A stretch of DNA of 64,000 bases from Cryptosporangium aurantiacum (lineage in GTDB: Bacteria > Actinomycetota > Actinomycetes > Mycobacteriales > Cryptosporangiaceae): assembly GCF_900143005.1 (NCBI RefSeq), contig NZ_FRCS01000018.1, positions 62,001 through 126,000 of the forward strand, read 5' to 3'. The notes under the pieces are model-generated. The model did not search any database, was not told the origin of the DNA, and saw only the letters and a list, made by a program, of their open reading frames with translations. Within the stretch, counting starts at the first letter, position 1, and each line of letters begins with the position of its first letter. Shown here piece after piece: positions 36,612-44,758 of the stretch. The translations under genes and the position numbers were made by a program.

Positions 36612-37508
36612 GTGTCGAGACGGCAGCAGCGCACGATCACCCTGCTCCTGGCCGCGCTGTCAGCGCTGACGTCGTTAGGTCCGGCGCCCGTGCGGGCAGC
36701 CGACGCGACGATGACGTTCAACAGCGTGTTGAACGTCGTCGGGGTGCTCAGCGCGATCACGGTCGGGCCGACCGCGGTGACGGTTCCGGCCGGCGGCGAG
36801 GTTCTCTTCGTGAACGCCACCGCGGTCGTGCTCAGGGTCACGGTGGGCGGGGAGTCCACCCGCGTAGAGCCGGGCGGCTCGGCGTCGATGCTGTTCACCG
36901 GCACCACCAGGGCCGAGACGTTCACCGCCGTCGCGAGCGCGGCGAACGTCCCGCTGGTGGGGGCACTGACGTCCTCGGCCGGGCGGGTCACCGTGCTCGC
37001 GGCCTCGCCCGACGAGGCGGAACCGAGGTCGACGTCCGGGCCGGACAGCGCCGACCAGCGTCGGTCGGAGTCGCCGGGCCCCGACGACGGGTCGGCACCG
37101 AGCGGGCCCGCCGGCGCGACCCCCAGCACCCGGAGCGGCGCGGTGATCCCTCTCGCGCCGAGCAGCTCGGCCTCCGTGCACCCGAGTTCCTCGCCGTCGC
37201 CCACCGGCCCTTCCGAAGACCGGGGACGGGACGACGCCGACGACGCGGTGACTCCGGAGGGTGAGCGGCCAGGCTCACCCGATCTGGACCCGGCGGACGC
37301 CGAGGTCTCCCCGGTACTGCCCCCGTTCCCCGGGTTCTCCAGCACCCATGACCAGCTGGGGCTCGTCGTCCTGCTCACCGCCGTGGTGATCGCCGGCCTG
37401 GGCGCGGCCGCGTTCCGCACGGTGCTCGCGTATCGACCGGTGGTCGAGGTCGGCGCCCACTCGCAGGCCGCCAGGAAGGCGCGGACGCTACGCCGGAAGC
37501 GCGGGTGA
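36612..37508 (+). CDS. Secreted, C-terminally membrane-anchored protein of unknown function
   Basis: A 298-residue protein with a signal peptide (ITLLLAALSALTSLGPAPVRA), a beta-rich domain of about 100 residues (VTVPAGGEVLFVNATAVVLRV, a pattern reminiscent of cupredoxin-like sandwiches but without copper ligands), a 110-residue Ser/Pro/Asp linker, and a C-terminal transmembrane helix (GLVVLLTAVVIAGLGAAAF) followed by a basic tail. GTG 36612 has GGGGAGGG upstream. It lies just before rpsF. I recognise no named family. Confidence 0.7.
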   Translation: MSRRQQRTITLLLAALSALTSLGPAPVRAADATMTFNSVLNVVGVLSAITVGPTAVTVPAGGEVLFVNATAVVLRVTVGGESTRVEPGGSASMLFTGTTRAETFTAVASAANVPLVGALTSSAGRVTVLAASPDEAEPRSTSGPDSADQRRSESPGPDDGSAPSGPAGATPSTRSGAVIPLAPSSSASVHPSSSPSPTGPSEDRGRDDADDAVTPEGERPGSPDLDPADAEVSPVLPPFPGFSSTHDQLGLVVLLTAVVIAGLGAAAFRTVLAYRPVVEVGAHSQAARKARTLRRKRG

Positions 37509-37595
37509 CGATCCACAGGCGGCGCGGCGGCGGTCGGTAGCACTCCGTCTGCGCTGGTAGGGTGGTCGGGATTGCATGACGCGATCGACCCTCCT

Positions 37596-37614
37596 GTCAC
37601 GGACCGACCGTGAC
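37596..37614 (+). promoter_or_regulatory. Hairpin in the rpsF leader
   Basis: GTCACGG-ACCGA-CCGTGAC forms a 7-bp stem 30 bp before the rpsF start. The CCG-containing loop and position are reminiscent of S6:S18-binding leaders that autoregulate this operon. The match is not strong enough to be sure. Confidence 0.35.
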
Positions 37615-37644
37615 CGCCTGAGTCCAAAGGAGGTGGGTTCCACC

Positions 37645-37935
37645 TTGCGTCATTACGAAGTCATGGTGATCCTCGACCCTGATCTCGAGGAACGCACCGT
37701 CGCTCCCTCGCTCGACACGTTCCTCAACGTGATCCGTACGTCCGGTGGCAGCGTCGAGAAGGTCGACGTCTGGGGCCGGCGTCGGCTCGCGTACGAGATC
37801 AACAAGAAGGTCGAAGGCATCTACGCCATCGTCGACCTGAACTCGGAGCCTCCGGCTGTCGCGGAGCTCGACCGTCAGCTGAACCTCAACGAGTCCGTTC
37901 TGCGGACCAAGGTCATCCGACCCGACCAGCGCTGA
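37645..37935 (+). CDS. rpsF: 30S ribosomal protein S6
   Basis: A 96-residue S6 protein starting with [22 protein letters not shown]. Typical stretches [19 protein letters not shown] and [15 protein letters not shown] are present. A perfect AAAGGAGGT lies about ten bases upstream. GTG 37633 is an in-frame alternative. S6 binds S18 on the platform of the small subunit. It heads the rpsF-ssb-rpsR-rplI operon. Confidence 0.97.
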   Translation: MRHYEVMVILDPDLEERTVAPSLDTFLNVIRTSGGSVEKVDVWGRRRLAYEINKKVEGIYAIVDLNSEPPAVAELDRQLNLNESVLRTKVIRPDQR

Positions 37936-38039
37936 GGCGCTGAGAGCAACCGATTTCGTCGTACCCCTCGGGCAGGCTGAGCGACCAAGCAGCAGTTCGA
38001 GAACTCAGTGACGAGATCGGTTGAGGAGGATCGCACCCC

Positions 38040-38549
38040 ATGGCAGGCGAAACCGTCATCACCCTGGTCGGCAACCTGGTTGACGACCCCGAGTTGCGCT
38101 TCACCCCCAGTGGCGCAGCTGTGGCTAAATTCCGGCTCGCTTCGACGCCGCGTACCTACGACCGGCAGAGCGGGGAGTGGAAGGACGGCGAGAGCCTCTT
38201 CCTCACCTGCAACGTCTGGCGGCAGGCGGCCGAGAACGTAGCCGAGTCGCTGCAGCGCGGCATGCGGGTCATCGTGCAGGGCCGGCTCCGGCAGCGGTCC
38301 TACGAGACCCGCGAGGGTGAGAAGCGCACCGTATTCGAGGTCGAGGTCGACGAGGTCGGCCCGTCGCTCCGCAGCGCGACCGCGCGGGTCAACAAGACCA
38401 CCCGCGGCGGTGGTGGCAGCAGCAGCGGCGGTTACGGCTCGTCCGGCGGCGGCAACACCGGCGGTGGGGCGCCAGCAGACGACCCGTGGGCCGTGGCGAC
38501 GCCAGCAGGCAGCGGGGGCGGCTCGTTCAGCGACGAGCCCCCGTTCTAA
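38040..38549 (+). CDS. ssb: Single-stranded DNA-binding protein
   Basis: A 169-residue SSB. The OB fold spans residues 1-110 ([38 protein letters not shown]). A Gly/Ser-rich linker follows, and the C-terminal tip FSDEPPF recruits replication and repair partners. GAGGAT lies upstream of the ATG. It sits between rpsF and rpsR, as in nearly all actinobacteria. Confidence 0.98.
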   Translation: MAGETVITLVGNLVDDPELRFTPSGAAVAKFRLASTPRTYDRQSGEWKDGESLFLTCNVWRQAAENVAESLQRGMRVIVQGRLRQRSYETREGEKRTVFEVEVDEVGPSLRSATARVNKTTRGGGGSSSGGYGSSGGGNTGGGAPADDPWAVATPAGSGGGSFSDEPPF

Positions 38550-38633
38550 CGGCAGCGTCGGCCACAGCCGCGTAGAGCCACCGATCGCACTCACTCGTGT
38601 TCGACGCCGAGTGAAGCAGAGTAAGGAAGACCC

Positions 38634-38870
38634 ATGGCCAAGCCGCCCGTGCGGAAGCCCAAGAAGAAGATCAACCCGCTCGACAAAGACAAGATCACTT
38701 ACATCGACTACAAGGACACGGCGCTGCTGCGGAAGTTCATTTCCGACCGCGGCAAGATCCGTGCCCGTCGAGTGACCGGTGTGTCGAGCCAGCAGCAGCG
38801 GCAGATCGCCCGCGCGATCAAGAACGCCCGCGAGATGGCGCTGCTGCCCTACACCAGCACCGCGCGCTGA
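38634..38870 (+). CDS. rpsR: 30S ribosomal protein S18
   Basis: A 78-residue S18: basic N-terminus ([18 protein letters not shown]), [20 protein letters not shown], and [20 protein letters not shown]. No zinc-binding Cys are present, so it is the C-minus form. TAAGGAAG lies upstream of the start. The stop is 13 bp before rplI. Confidence 0.98.
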   Translation: MAKPPVRKPKKKINPLDKDKITYIDYKDTALLRKFISDRGKIRARRVTGVSSQQQRQIARAIKNAREMALLPYTSTAR

Positions 38871-38883
38871 GGAGGGCGAGGAA

Positions 38884-39333
38884 ATGAAGATCATCCTCAC
38901 CTCTGAGGTCAGTGGCCTCGGTTCGCCCGGCGACATCGTCGAGGTGAAGGACGGCTACGGCCGTAACTTCCTGCTGCCGCAGGGCAAGGCCATCCTGGCC
39001 ACCCGCGGTCAGGAGAAGCAGGTCGCTCAGATCCGGCGGGCGCGCGACGCCCGTCAGGTGCGCGACCTCGACCACGCCCAGGAGATCAAGGGCCAGGTCG
39101 AGAAGCTGAAGGTTCAGCTGGCTACTCGCGCAGGCGAGGGCGGCCGGCTGTTCGGTTCGGTCACCGCTGCCGACGTCGTCGCGGCCGTGGTCCGCGCCGG
39201 CGGTCCGGAGCTCGACCGGCGTCGGCTGGAGCTGCCCGGTCACATCAAGACGACCGGGTCGCACAAGGTCGCGGTGCGGCTGCACCCCGACGTCTCCGCG
39301 CAGATCTCGCTCGACGTCGTCGCGGACAAGTAA
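38884..39333 (+). CDS. rplI: 50S ribosomal protein L9
   Basis: A 149-residue L9. The N-terminal rRNA-binding domain reads [20 protein letters not shown] and [14 protein letters not shown] long connecting helix (residues 42-75) leads to the C-terminal domain, ending [22 protein letters not shown] 38884 follows GAGGAGGGCGAGGAA. The last gene of the rpsF operon; a hairpin follows. Confidence 0.98.
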   Translation: MKIILTSEVSGLGSPGDIVEVKDGYGRNFLLPQGKAILATRGQEKQVAQIRRARDARQVRDLDHAQEIKGQVEKLKVQLATRAGEGGRLFGSVTAADVVAAVVRAGGPELDRRRLELPGHIKTTGSHKVAVRLHPDVSAQISLDVVADK

Positions 39334-39348
39334 GTCTCGCTCGTCGTT

Positions 39349-39380
39349 GATGGCCGGCCCGGGTCTCCGGGCCGGCCATC
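39349..39380 (+). terminator. Hairpin terminator of the rpsF-rplI operon
   Basis: GATGGCCGGCCCG (39349-39361) and CGGGCCGGCCATC (39368-39380) form a perfect 13-bp stem with a 6-nt loop, 15 bp after the rplI stop. Confidence 0.9.
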
Positions 39381-39404
39381 GCCGTCTCCGTGGCCCGGTC
39401 CGTG

Positions 39405-39557
39405 TCGTGCCGTGCGGTGCGTGGCGCGGCGCGGGTGCCGTGCGTGGCGCGGCCCTGTGCCGTGCGTGGCCCGTGCCCTGCGTGGCGCGGTGCCGTGCGT
39501 GGCGCGGTGCCGTGCGTGGCGCGGTGCCGTGCCGTGCCGTGCGTGGCGCGGTGCAGG
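39405..39557. repeat. Degenerate 17-bp tandem repeat
   Basis: Units of CGTGCGTGGCGCGGTGC recur at about 17-bp spacing, best preserved at 39478-39530, with shorter CGTGC and truncated copies around. The period is not a multiple of three and no gene covers it. It fills most of the gap between the rplI terminator and the CPBP gene. Confidence 0.85.
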
Positions 39558-39589
39558 CAGGGCACGGGCAGGCTGAGTAACCTGCTCCG

Positions 39590-40396
39590 GTGAGCGTGCG
39601 GACGATCCTGGCGCCCGCTCGGCCGGCGGAGCCGACTGTGGTGACCGACCCCGCCGAGCGGCGTGCCCTCGCGATCGAGGTCTTTCTGGTCTTCGCCCTG
39701 ACGCTCGGGCTCTCCGGCGTCCGGAGCCTGTTGTCGCTGCTGGACTCGCTGCTGCAGCCCGAACCGCTGTCGGACCAGACCGTGGCGCTCAACGTGTCGC
39801 GTGCGGCGGCGAACCTGATCGACCTGGCCTATCAGCTGTTGTCGGCCGGTCAGCTCGGCGTCTGGGGCGGCCTCGGGCTGTACCTGCTCTGGCGTTCGGG
39901 TATCGCCCCGCGGGCGATCGGGCTCGGTCGGGACCGGATCCGCGGGGACCTCGCGGGCGGCGCGGGGCTGGCGGCCCTGATCGGGCTACCCGGCCTGGCC
40001 TTCTACCTGGTCACCCGGGCGATCGGGATCAACCTGACCGTGGTGCCCGCGGCGTTGAACGACGTCTGGTGGCGTGCGCCGGTGCTGATCATCGCGGCGA
40101 TCGCGAACGCGTGGGCCGAAGAGGTGCTGGTCGTCGGGTACTTCATCACCCGGCTGCGGCAACTCGGGTGGGGCGAGAACAAGTCGCTGCTCGCCGCGGC
40201 GGTTCTGCGCGGCTCGTACCACCTCTACCAGGGCTTCGGCGGCTTCCTCGGCAACCTGCTCATGGGGCTGGTCTACGGCCGGTTCTGGCAGCGCACCAAC
40301 CGGCTGTGGCCGCTCGTGATCGGGCACGCCCTGATCGACATCGTCGCGTTTGTCGGTTACACGCTGCTTCATGAACACGTGTCCTGGCTACCGTAG
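39590..40396 (+). CDS. CPBP-family intramembrane metalloprotease
   Basis: A 268-residue polytopic protein of the CPBP/Abi (type II CAAX protease-like) family. Signature motifs are AWAEEVLVVGYFITRL (EE pair, metal and catalysis), RGSYHLYQGFGGFLGN (His), and LVIGHALIDIVAF (HxxxD/N). About seven hydrophobic helices are seen. Motif 1 has Y/F where Arg is common. The GTG start lies beside the 17-bp repeat and has only a weak ribosome binding site. Substrate unknown. Confidence 0.88.
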   Translation: MSVRTILAPARPAEPTVVTDPAERRALAIEVFLVFALTLGLSGVRSLLSLLDSLLQPEPLSDQTVALNVSRAAANLIDLAYQLLSAGQLGVWGGLGLYLLWRSGIAPRAIGLGRDRIRGDLAGGAGLAALIGLPGLAFYLVTRAIGINLTVVPAALNDVWWRAPVLIIAAIANAWAEEVLVVGYFITRLRQLGWGENKSLLAAAVLRGSYHLYQGFGGFLGNLLMGLVYGRFWQRTNRLWPLVIGHALIDIVAFVGYTLLHEHVSWLP

Positions 40397-40495
40397 AGAG
40401 ACGGAACGTGTGCGCTTGGTCACGACTGACGCCTGAAGTGTCCGTGTGGTGACTGGACACAGCCGAATCTTGCGCGGGCGTGTGCACACTGAAGC

Positions 40496-41224
40496 ATGAG
40501 AGTCGGGACAGCCGTTCTTTCATCCGCCTTGTTCTTCGCCCCTCCTACCCCCAGCACCGATCAGGCCGGTCCACCGGAGCCGGTGCCGGCCGCGACCCGC
40601 GCCCCACGCGGCGGGGCGTCTCGGCGCGGTGGCCCCGCGCGCCTCGGCCCGACCGAGCCCGATCCCGGTGAGGCGCCCCGGCTTCCGCTGCCGCGCCGCG
40701 CGTTCGTGGTCGTCGGTGGCGTCCCCGGCGCAGGGAAGAGCACGCTGCTGCACCGGCTGCGCGTCACGTCGCCGCGGGGCGTGTTCAGCGTGCGGGACCC
40801 CGAGGACATCCGGACGCGCTGGGAGCGCCTGCTCGGCGGCCGGCGCGGATACCGGATCTGGCGTCCGCTGGTCTACGCCGAGCACTACCTCCGGCTGCTG
40901 CTCGCGTTACCCGGCCGGAAGACGATCGTGCTCCACGACACGGCCACCCGTGGCTGGGCCAGGCGCCTGCTCAGCATCGTCGCGCGGTTGTCTCGTCGTC
41001 CGGCGATCCTGCTGTGGCTCAACGTCTCGTTGGCCGAGTCGCTGGACGGTCAACGGATCCGTGGCCGGAAGGTCCCGGCGCGGACGGTGCAGCGCCACTG
41101 GCGGCGCTGGACACGCTTACGCCCGCTGACCGAGGAAGGCGAGCCGGGTTACGCGTCCGTCCACACGATCACCCGCGACACTGCCCGCCGCATCGTTCTG
41201 GAGCCGGCTCCCCGTCGGCGGTGA
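40496..41224 (+). CDS. P-loop ATPase/kinase-like protein
   Basis: A 242-residue protein. The first 65 residues are Pro/Arg-rich and disordered. The Walker A motif FVVVGGVPGAGKSTLLHRL is near residue 75, followed by TIVLHDTATRGWARRLL (possible Walker B region) and ILLWLNVSLAESLDGQ, as in zeta-toxin or gluconate kinase-like AAA proteins. The C-terminus is basic. Its true start may be later. No toxin-antitoxin partner is visible next to it. Confidence 0.8.
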   Translation: MRVGTAVLSSALFFAPPTPSTDQAGPPEPVPAATRAPRGGASRRGGPARLGPTEPDPGEAPRLPLPRRAFVVVGGVPGAGKSTLLHRLRVTSPRGVFSVRDPEDIRTRWERLLGGRRGYRIWRPLVYAEHYLRLLLALPGRKTIVLHDTATRGWARRLLSIVARLSRRPAILLWLNVSLAESLDGQRIRGRKVPARTVQRHWRRWTRLRPLTEEGEPGYASVHTITRDTARRIVLEPAPRRR

Positions 41225-41241
41225 GCGGGTGTCCACTCGGC

Positions 41242-41250
41242 TGTGGACAG
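41242..41250 (-). promoter_or_regulatory. DnaA box-like site (CTGTCCACA)
   Basis: TGTGGACAG on the plus strand is one mismatch from the reverse complement of the actinobacterial DnaA box TTGTCCACA. Confidence 0.5.
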
Positions 41251-41442
41251 CGCATGTACACAGCGATGCGGCGCGTTACCCACCGTCACCAACGTCGACG
41301 GTGTCGGGCTGACTAATTCCCGTCCACACCCGGTGGACGCACGTTTCCGCAGTTCAGAGGCCTAATTCGGCCCGAAAATACTTCCTCGTTCACACCTTCC
41401 TGCACAGATCCCACACAGAGTTACCCCCCGTCTTCCACAACG

Positions 41443-41451
41443 TTGTCCACA
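41443..41451 (+). promoter_or_regulatory. Perfect actinobacterial DnaA box (TTGTCCACA)
   Basis: TTGTCCACA is the consensus box for DnaA in Streptomyces and mycobacteria. TCTTCCACAA, 12 bp before, is a weaker second site. It lies 150 bp upstream of dnaB. Confidence 0.7.
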
Positions 41452-41601
41452 GGCCTGTGCACAGGCCGGTTTGTCCGCAGCCGCCCCGGCTTTCTATCGT
41501 CGACTCACCCGGCTCAGCGGGAACTGTCGGACCCATCCGGTACGACAGTGGTGACGTGCTCCGGGTTGACGGGGGCGCTGGAGTGCCGGGGAGGGACGCG
41601 G

Positions 41602-42978
41602 GTGGCCGTCAGCGACGAGGTCGAGTCCTACGCCCCACCGAGCGACTTCGACCGCACGCCTCCCCAAGACCTCGCCGCGGAGCAGAGCGTTCTCGGCGGC
41701 ATGCTGCTCTCCAAGGACGCGATCGCCGACGTCGTGGAGATCGTCCGTTCCAACGACTTCTACAAGCCCGCGCACGCGCTCGTCTTCGACACGATCCTCG
41801 ACCTCTACGGCCGCGGTGAACCCGCCGACCCGGTCACGGTCGTCGCCGCTCTGGCCGACCGTGCCGAGCTCGCCCGCGTCGGCGGTGCTCCGTACGTCCA
41901 CACGCTGATCCAGCAGGTGCCGACCGCCGCCAACGCCGCTTACTACGCGCGGATCGTCGCCGAACGTGCGATCCTCCGCCGCCTGGTCGAGGCAGGCACC
42001 CGGATCGTCCAGCTCGGGTACGGCTCGGCCGCCGGCGCCGGACGCGAGGTGGACGACGTCGTCGACATGGCGCAGCAGGCGGTCTACGAGATCACCGAGA
42101 AGCGCACCAGCGACGACTACACGGTCCTCGAAGAGCTGCTCCAGCCGACGATGGACGAGATCGAGGCGATCGGCGCCACCGGTGGCGTGATGAGCGGCGT
42201 CCCGACCGGGTTCGCCGACCTCGACCGGTTGACGAACGGCCTGCACCCCGGCCAGCTGATCATCGTCGCGGCCCGTCCCGGTCTCGGTAAGAGCACGTTC
42301 GGCCTCGACGTCGCCCGCTCGGCGTCGATCCGCAACCGGCTCACCTCGGCGGTGTTCAGCCTGGAGATGTCGAAGATCGAGATCACCATGCGGTTGCTCT
42401 CCGCCGAGGCTCGCGTGCCGCTCCACCACCTGCGTTCCGGGCAGCTCTCCGAGGACGACTGGACCAAGCTGGCCCGGCGCATCGGCGAGGTCAGCGAAGC
42501 GCCGCTGTTCATCGACGACTCGCCGAACATGACGATGATGGAGATCCGGGCGAAGGCGCGGCGGCTCAAGCAGCGCCACGACCTGCGTCTTGTCGTCATC
42601 GACTATCTGCAGCTGATGACCGGCAACAAGCGGGTCGAGTCCCGCCAGCAGGAGGTCGCGGAACTCTCGCGTGGCCTCAAGCTGCTGGCGAAGGAGCTCG
42701 AGGTGCCGGTGATCGCGGCCTCGCAGCTCAACCGTGGCCCGGAGCAGCGCACCGACAAGCGTCCACAGCTGTCGGACCTGCGTGAATCGGGGTCGATCGA
42801 GCAGGATGCCGACATGGTGCTACTGCTGCACCGCGAGGACTACTACGAGAAGGAGTCCCCGCGCGCAGGTGAAGCCGACTTCATCCTGGCCAAGCACCGT
42901 AACGGCCCGACCGACACGGTGACCGTGGCCTTCCAGGGGCACTTCAGTCGATTTGTCGACATGAGCACGGGTGTCTGA
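41602..42978 (+). CDS. dnaB: Replicative DNA helicase DnaB
   Basis: A 458-residue hexameric 5'-3' helicase. The N-terminal DnaB domain begins PPQDLAAEQSVLGGMLLSKD. The RecA-like domain has Walker A ARPGLGKSTFGLDVARSA, RLVVIDYLQLMTG, ASQLNRGPEQRTDKRPQLSD and DADMVLLLHREDYY. It has the normal length and carries no intein, unlike some mycobacterial DnaB. GTG 41602 has GGGGAGGGA upstream; an earlier TTG at 41443 would add non-conserved residues. Confidence 0.97.
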   Translation: MAVSDEVESYAPPSDFDRTPPQDLAAEQSVLGGMLLSKDAIADVVEIVRSNDFYKPAHALVFDTILDLYGRGEPADPVTVVAALADRAELARVGGAPYVHTLIQQVPTAANAAYYARIVAERAILRRLVEAGTRIVQLGYGSAAGAGREVDDVVDMAQQAVYEITEKRTSDDYTVLEELLQPTMDEIEAIGATGGVMSGVPTGFADLDRLTNGLHPGQLIIVAARPGLGKSTFGLDVARSASIRNRLTSAVFSLEMSKIEITMRLLSAEARVPLHHLRSGQLSEDDWTKLARRIGEVSEAPLFIDDSPNMTMMEIRAKARRLKQRHDLRLVVIDYLQLMTGNKRVESRQQEVAELSRGLKLLAKELEVPVIAASQLNRGPEQRTDKRPQLSDLRESGSIEQDADMVLLLHREDYYEKESPRAGEADFILAKHRNGPTDTVTVAFQGHFSRFVDMSTGV

Positions 42979-42992
42979 CCACAAGAACCTGG

Positions 42993-43634
42993 TTACGCGG
43001 GCTCTGTCGGCCTCCAACGGCCGCTCAGCTCGTCCGGGGTCGGCGCCTCGCCGGGCAGCGGCGTCCTGGCCGACTCCGGCCGCAGGGCGTCGAGCAGGAG
43101 CGTGAGATACCGGCGGCGCAGCGCCGCCGTGCGTTCGTTGTCGCCGAAACGAATGGCGGCGAGCTGTTCGAACAGCATCGGCACGTCGGCGGGGTGAAGG
43201 TCCGGACGCAGGGCGCCGGCCTCCTGCGCCCGGCGAAACAGCGCGTTGCCGAGTTCGGCGGCCCGCCCGGCGAGGGTGCTCAGTTCGGGGGTCGTCGTGA
43301 ACGTCCCGGCGAGGTGGACAGTGAGCGAATGCACGTCGGAATCAACCACGGCGCTGACGTACCCGGCGAACGCTTCCCAGGCGTCCTCAACCGTGGCCCC
43401 GTGCTCGGCGATCTCGACGAATCGCTGTAGCCCGGCCGCGCACAGGGTCCGGAGCAGTTGCTCCTTGCTCGCGTAACGGCGGTAGAGCGCCCCGATACCG
43501 ACGTGGGCCGCCTCGGCGACCGCGGACATCGGTGCGGTCGGGTCGTGCAGGAACACTTCGCGGGCCGCCGCGAGGATCGTCTGATCGTTGCGGGCAGCTT
43601 GGGCCTTGCGCCCACTCAAACCGGTGCTCGGCAT
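42993..43634 (-). CDS. TetR-family transcriptional regulator
   Basis: A 213-residue repressor. The N-terminal HTH is NDQTILAAAREVFLHDP, MSAVAEAAHVGIGALYRRYA, SKEQLLRTL. The C-terminal ligand domain (EDAWEAFAGYVSAVVDSDVH) is that of the common TetR_C subfamily. It is divergent from the DinB-like gene at 43729. Two inverted repeats in the 95-bp gap are likely operators, so it probably represses itself and its neighbour in response to a small molecule. Confidence 0.93.
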   Translation of the reverse strand: MPSTGLSGRKAQAARNDQTILAAAREVFLHDPTAPMSAVAEAAHVGIGALYRRYASKEQLLRTLCAAGLQRFVEIAEHGATVEDAWEAFAGYVSAVVDSDVHSLTVHLAGTFTTTPELSTLAGRAAELGNALFRRAQEAGALRPDLHPADVPMLFEQLAAIRFGDNERTAALRRRYLTLLLDALRPESARTPLPGEAPTPDELSGRWRPTEPA

Positions 43635-43656
43635 GCGGTCAGCATAGCCCCTTGAA

Positions 43657-43673
43657 CGGAACGATCCATTCCG
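43657..43673. promoter_or_regulatory. TetR operator candidate 1
   Basis: CGGAACGATCCATTCCG has 5-bp arms CGGAA/TTCCG. It shares the GGAAC/TTCC half sites with the second repeat 17 bp away. Confidence 0.6.
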
Positions 43674-43689
43674 ATAGGCTCGGTCCCAG

Positions 43690-43710
43690 AACGGAACAGC
43701 ACGTTCCGTT
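43690..43710. promoter_or_regulatory. TetR operator candidate 2
   Basis: AACGGAAC-AGCAC-GTTCCGTT, perfect 8-bp arms, lies 18 bp before the ATG of the DinB-like gene. It would overlap its ribosome binding site or promoter. Confidence 0.75.
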
Positions 43711-43728
43711 CCGGAGATAGGAGCCCCG

Positions 43729-44316
43729 ATGTCCTCGACCACCGAGTGGGTCACGCTGGAGCAGGCACACCAGGCGCTGCGGTCCGTGGCAGCGCAGCTC
43801 GGCGACGCCGACTGGGCCCGCCACACGCCGTGCGAGCACTGGAACGTCGCGCAGGTGCTCCGCCACGCGGCCGGTGACCAGCGCGGATATGCGGCGGCGA
43901 TCACGGGGAGCGGCGGGCCGACCGAAGACCCGTTCGCACCGTCCGAGAACGCGCCGGAGTCGGCGCAGGGTTATCTCGAGTCGGCGCTCTCCGTCACGAC
44001 CGCAGCGTTCGCCACCGTCGCTCCCGCGACACCCGAGGTGCCGTGCCCGCTGCCGATCGGGCCGCTGTCAGCCGAACAGGTGGTCGACGCCGCAGCTCTC
44101 GACGCCGCGGTGCACGCCTGGGACATCGCGGTCGCGATCGGCGTGCCGTCGCCGCTCTCCGACGAGCTCGCGGAACAGTTGACGCCGATTGCGGAGACGA
44201 TCGCCGGACCGCTGCGTGCGTTCGCGTTCGGGCCCGCGCAGGACTCCGAGTCCGGCGACGGCGCGGCGGCCCGACTCCTGCGTTTCCTCGGCCGCACCCC
44301 GGACTGGAAGCCGTGA
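43729..44316 (+). CDS. TIGR03086-type DinB/mycothiol-dependent family protein
   Basis: A 195-residue protein of the DinB-2/MDMPI superfamily. Metal-ligand histidines are seen in TPCEHWNVAQVLRHAAGDQ and in LDAAVHAWDIAVA, the signature of TIGR03086 proteins. Members bind a divalent metal and some use mycothiol as cofactor. TAGGAG precedes the ATG. It is probably regulated by the divergent TetR protein. The reaction is not known. Confidence 0.88.
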   Translation: MSSTTEWVTLEQAHQALRSVAAQLGDADWARHTPCEHWNVAQVLRHAAGDQRGYAAAITGSGGPTEDPFAPSENAPESAQGYLESALSVTTAAFATVAPATPEVPCPLPIGPLSAEQVVDAAALDAAVHAWDIAVAIGVPSPLSDELAEQLTPIAETIAGPLRAFAFGPAQDSESGDGAAARLLRFLGRTPDWKP

Positions 44317-44317
44317 G

Positions 44318-44758
44318 TCAGGCCTGGGGCGGAGCGAACGTGATCGTGCCGTCGGGCGCGAACGACAGACCCGGGTTGTGGACGACCTCCCAGCGGTAAC
44401 CGTCGGGGTCGGTGAAGTACCCGGAGACGCCGCCCCAGTCCCGGCGCTCGGCCGGACCGGTGACCGTTCCTCCCGCTGCGGTGGCACGATCGAGTACGGC
44501 GGTCACCTCGTCCTCGGAGGACACGTTGTGGCCGAGGGTGATCGGCGCTGCGGCGTCACCCCGATGGAATTCGCCGGCTTCGGCCGCCATCGCCTCGCGA
44601 TCCCAGAGCGAGAGGAGCAGTCCATGACCGACCTGGAAGAAGATGACCTCTCCGGGGACGTCGAGGTGCGGCTTCCAACCCAGGCCGTCGACGAAGAACC
44701 GGCGAGTGGCGTCCAGATTGCGGACGCCCAGCGTGATGACGTTGAGTCTCTGATCCAT
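44318..44758 (-). CDS. VOC-family (glyoxalase-like) protein
   Basis: A 146-residue vicinal-oxygen-chelate protein with two beta-alpha-beta-beta-beta modules: NVITLGVRNLDATRRFFVDGLGW, VIFFQVGHGLLLSLWDRE, and SGYFTDPDGYRWEVVHNPG carrying the C-terminal metal Glu. Members include glyoxalases and bleomycin-binding proteins; the role is unassigned. It converges on the DinB-like gene with a one-base gap. Its 5' end lies antisense to the AraC start region. Confidence 0.9.
   Translation of the reverse strand: MDQRLNVITLGVRNLDATRRFFVDGLGWKPHLDVPGEVIFFQVGHGLLLSLWDREAMAAEAGEFHRGDAAAPITLGHNVSSEDEVTAVLDRATAAGGTVTGPAERRDWGGVSGYFTDPDGYRWEVVHNPGLSFAPDGTITFAPPQA

Larger units (their letters stand above)
41225..41601. 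other. Intergenic region upstream of dnaB with DnaA-box-like sites
   Basis: 377 bp, AT-richer in the middle (41355-41400). It holds at least two good DnaA boxes and several TCCACA/TGTACACA-like words, plus palindromes CACAGGCCTGTG (41449-41460) and CCTGTGCACAGG (41454-41465). No gene is supported, although a frame is open from TTG 41443 into dnaB. Confidence 0.6.

Noticed and set aside
40496-41224. P-loop protein as a zeta-like toxin
   Set aside because: No antitoxin gene is adjacent and the key toxin residues were not identifiable, so only a P-loop call is kept.
41443-41601. TTG 41443 as the dnaB start
   Set aside because: The TTG is part of a DnaA box, and the 53 extra residues are not like any DnaB N-terminus. 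GTG 41602 has a good SD sequence and starts at the conserved region.
41602-42978. Possible intein in DnaB
   Set aside because: The RecA-like motifs follow each other at normal spacing and the length is 458 residues, so no insertion is present.
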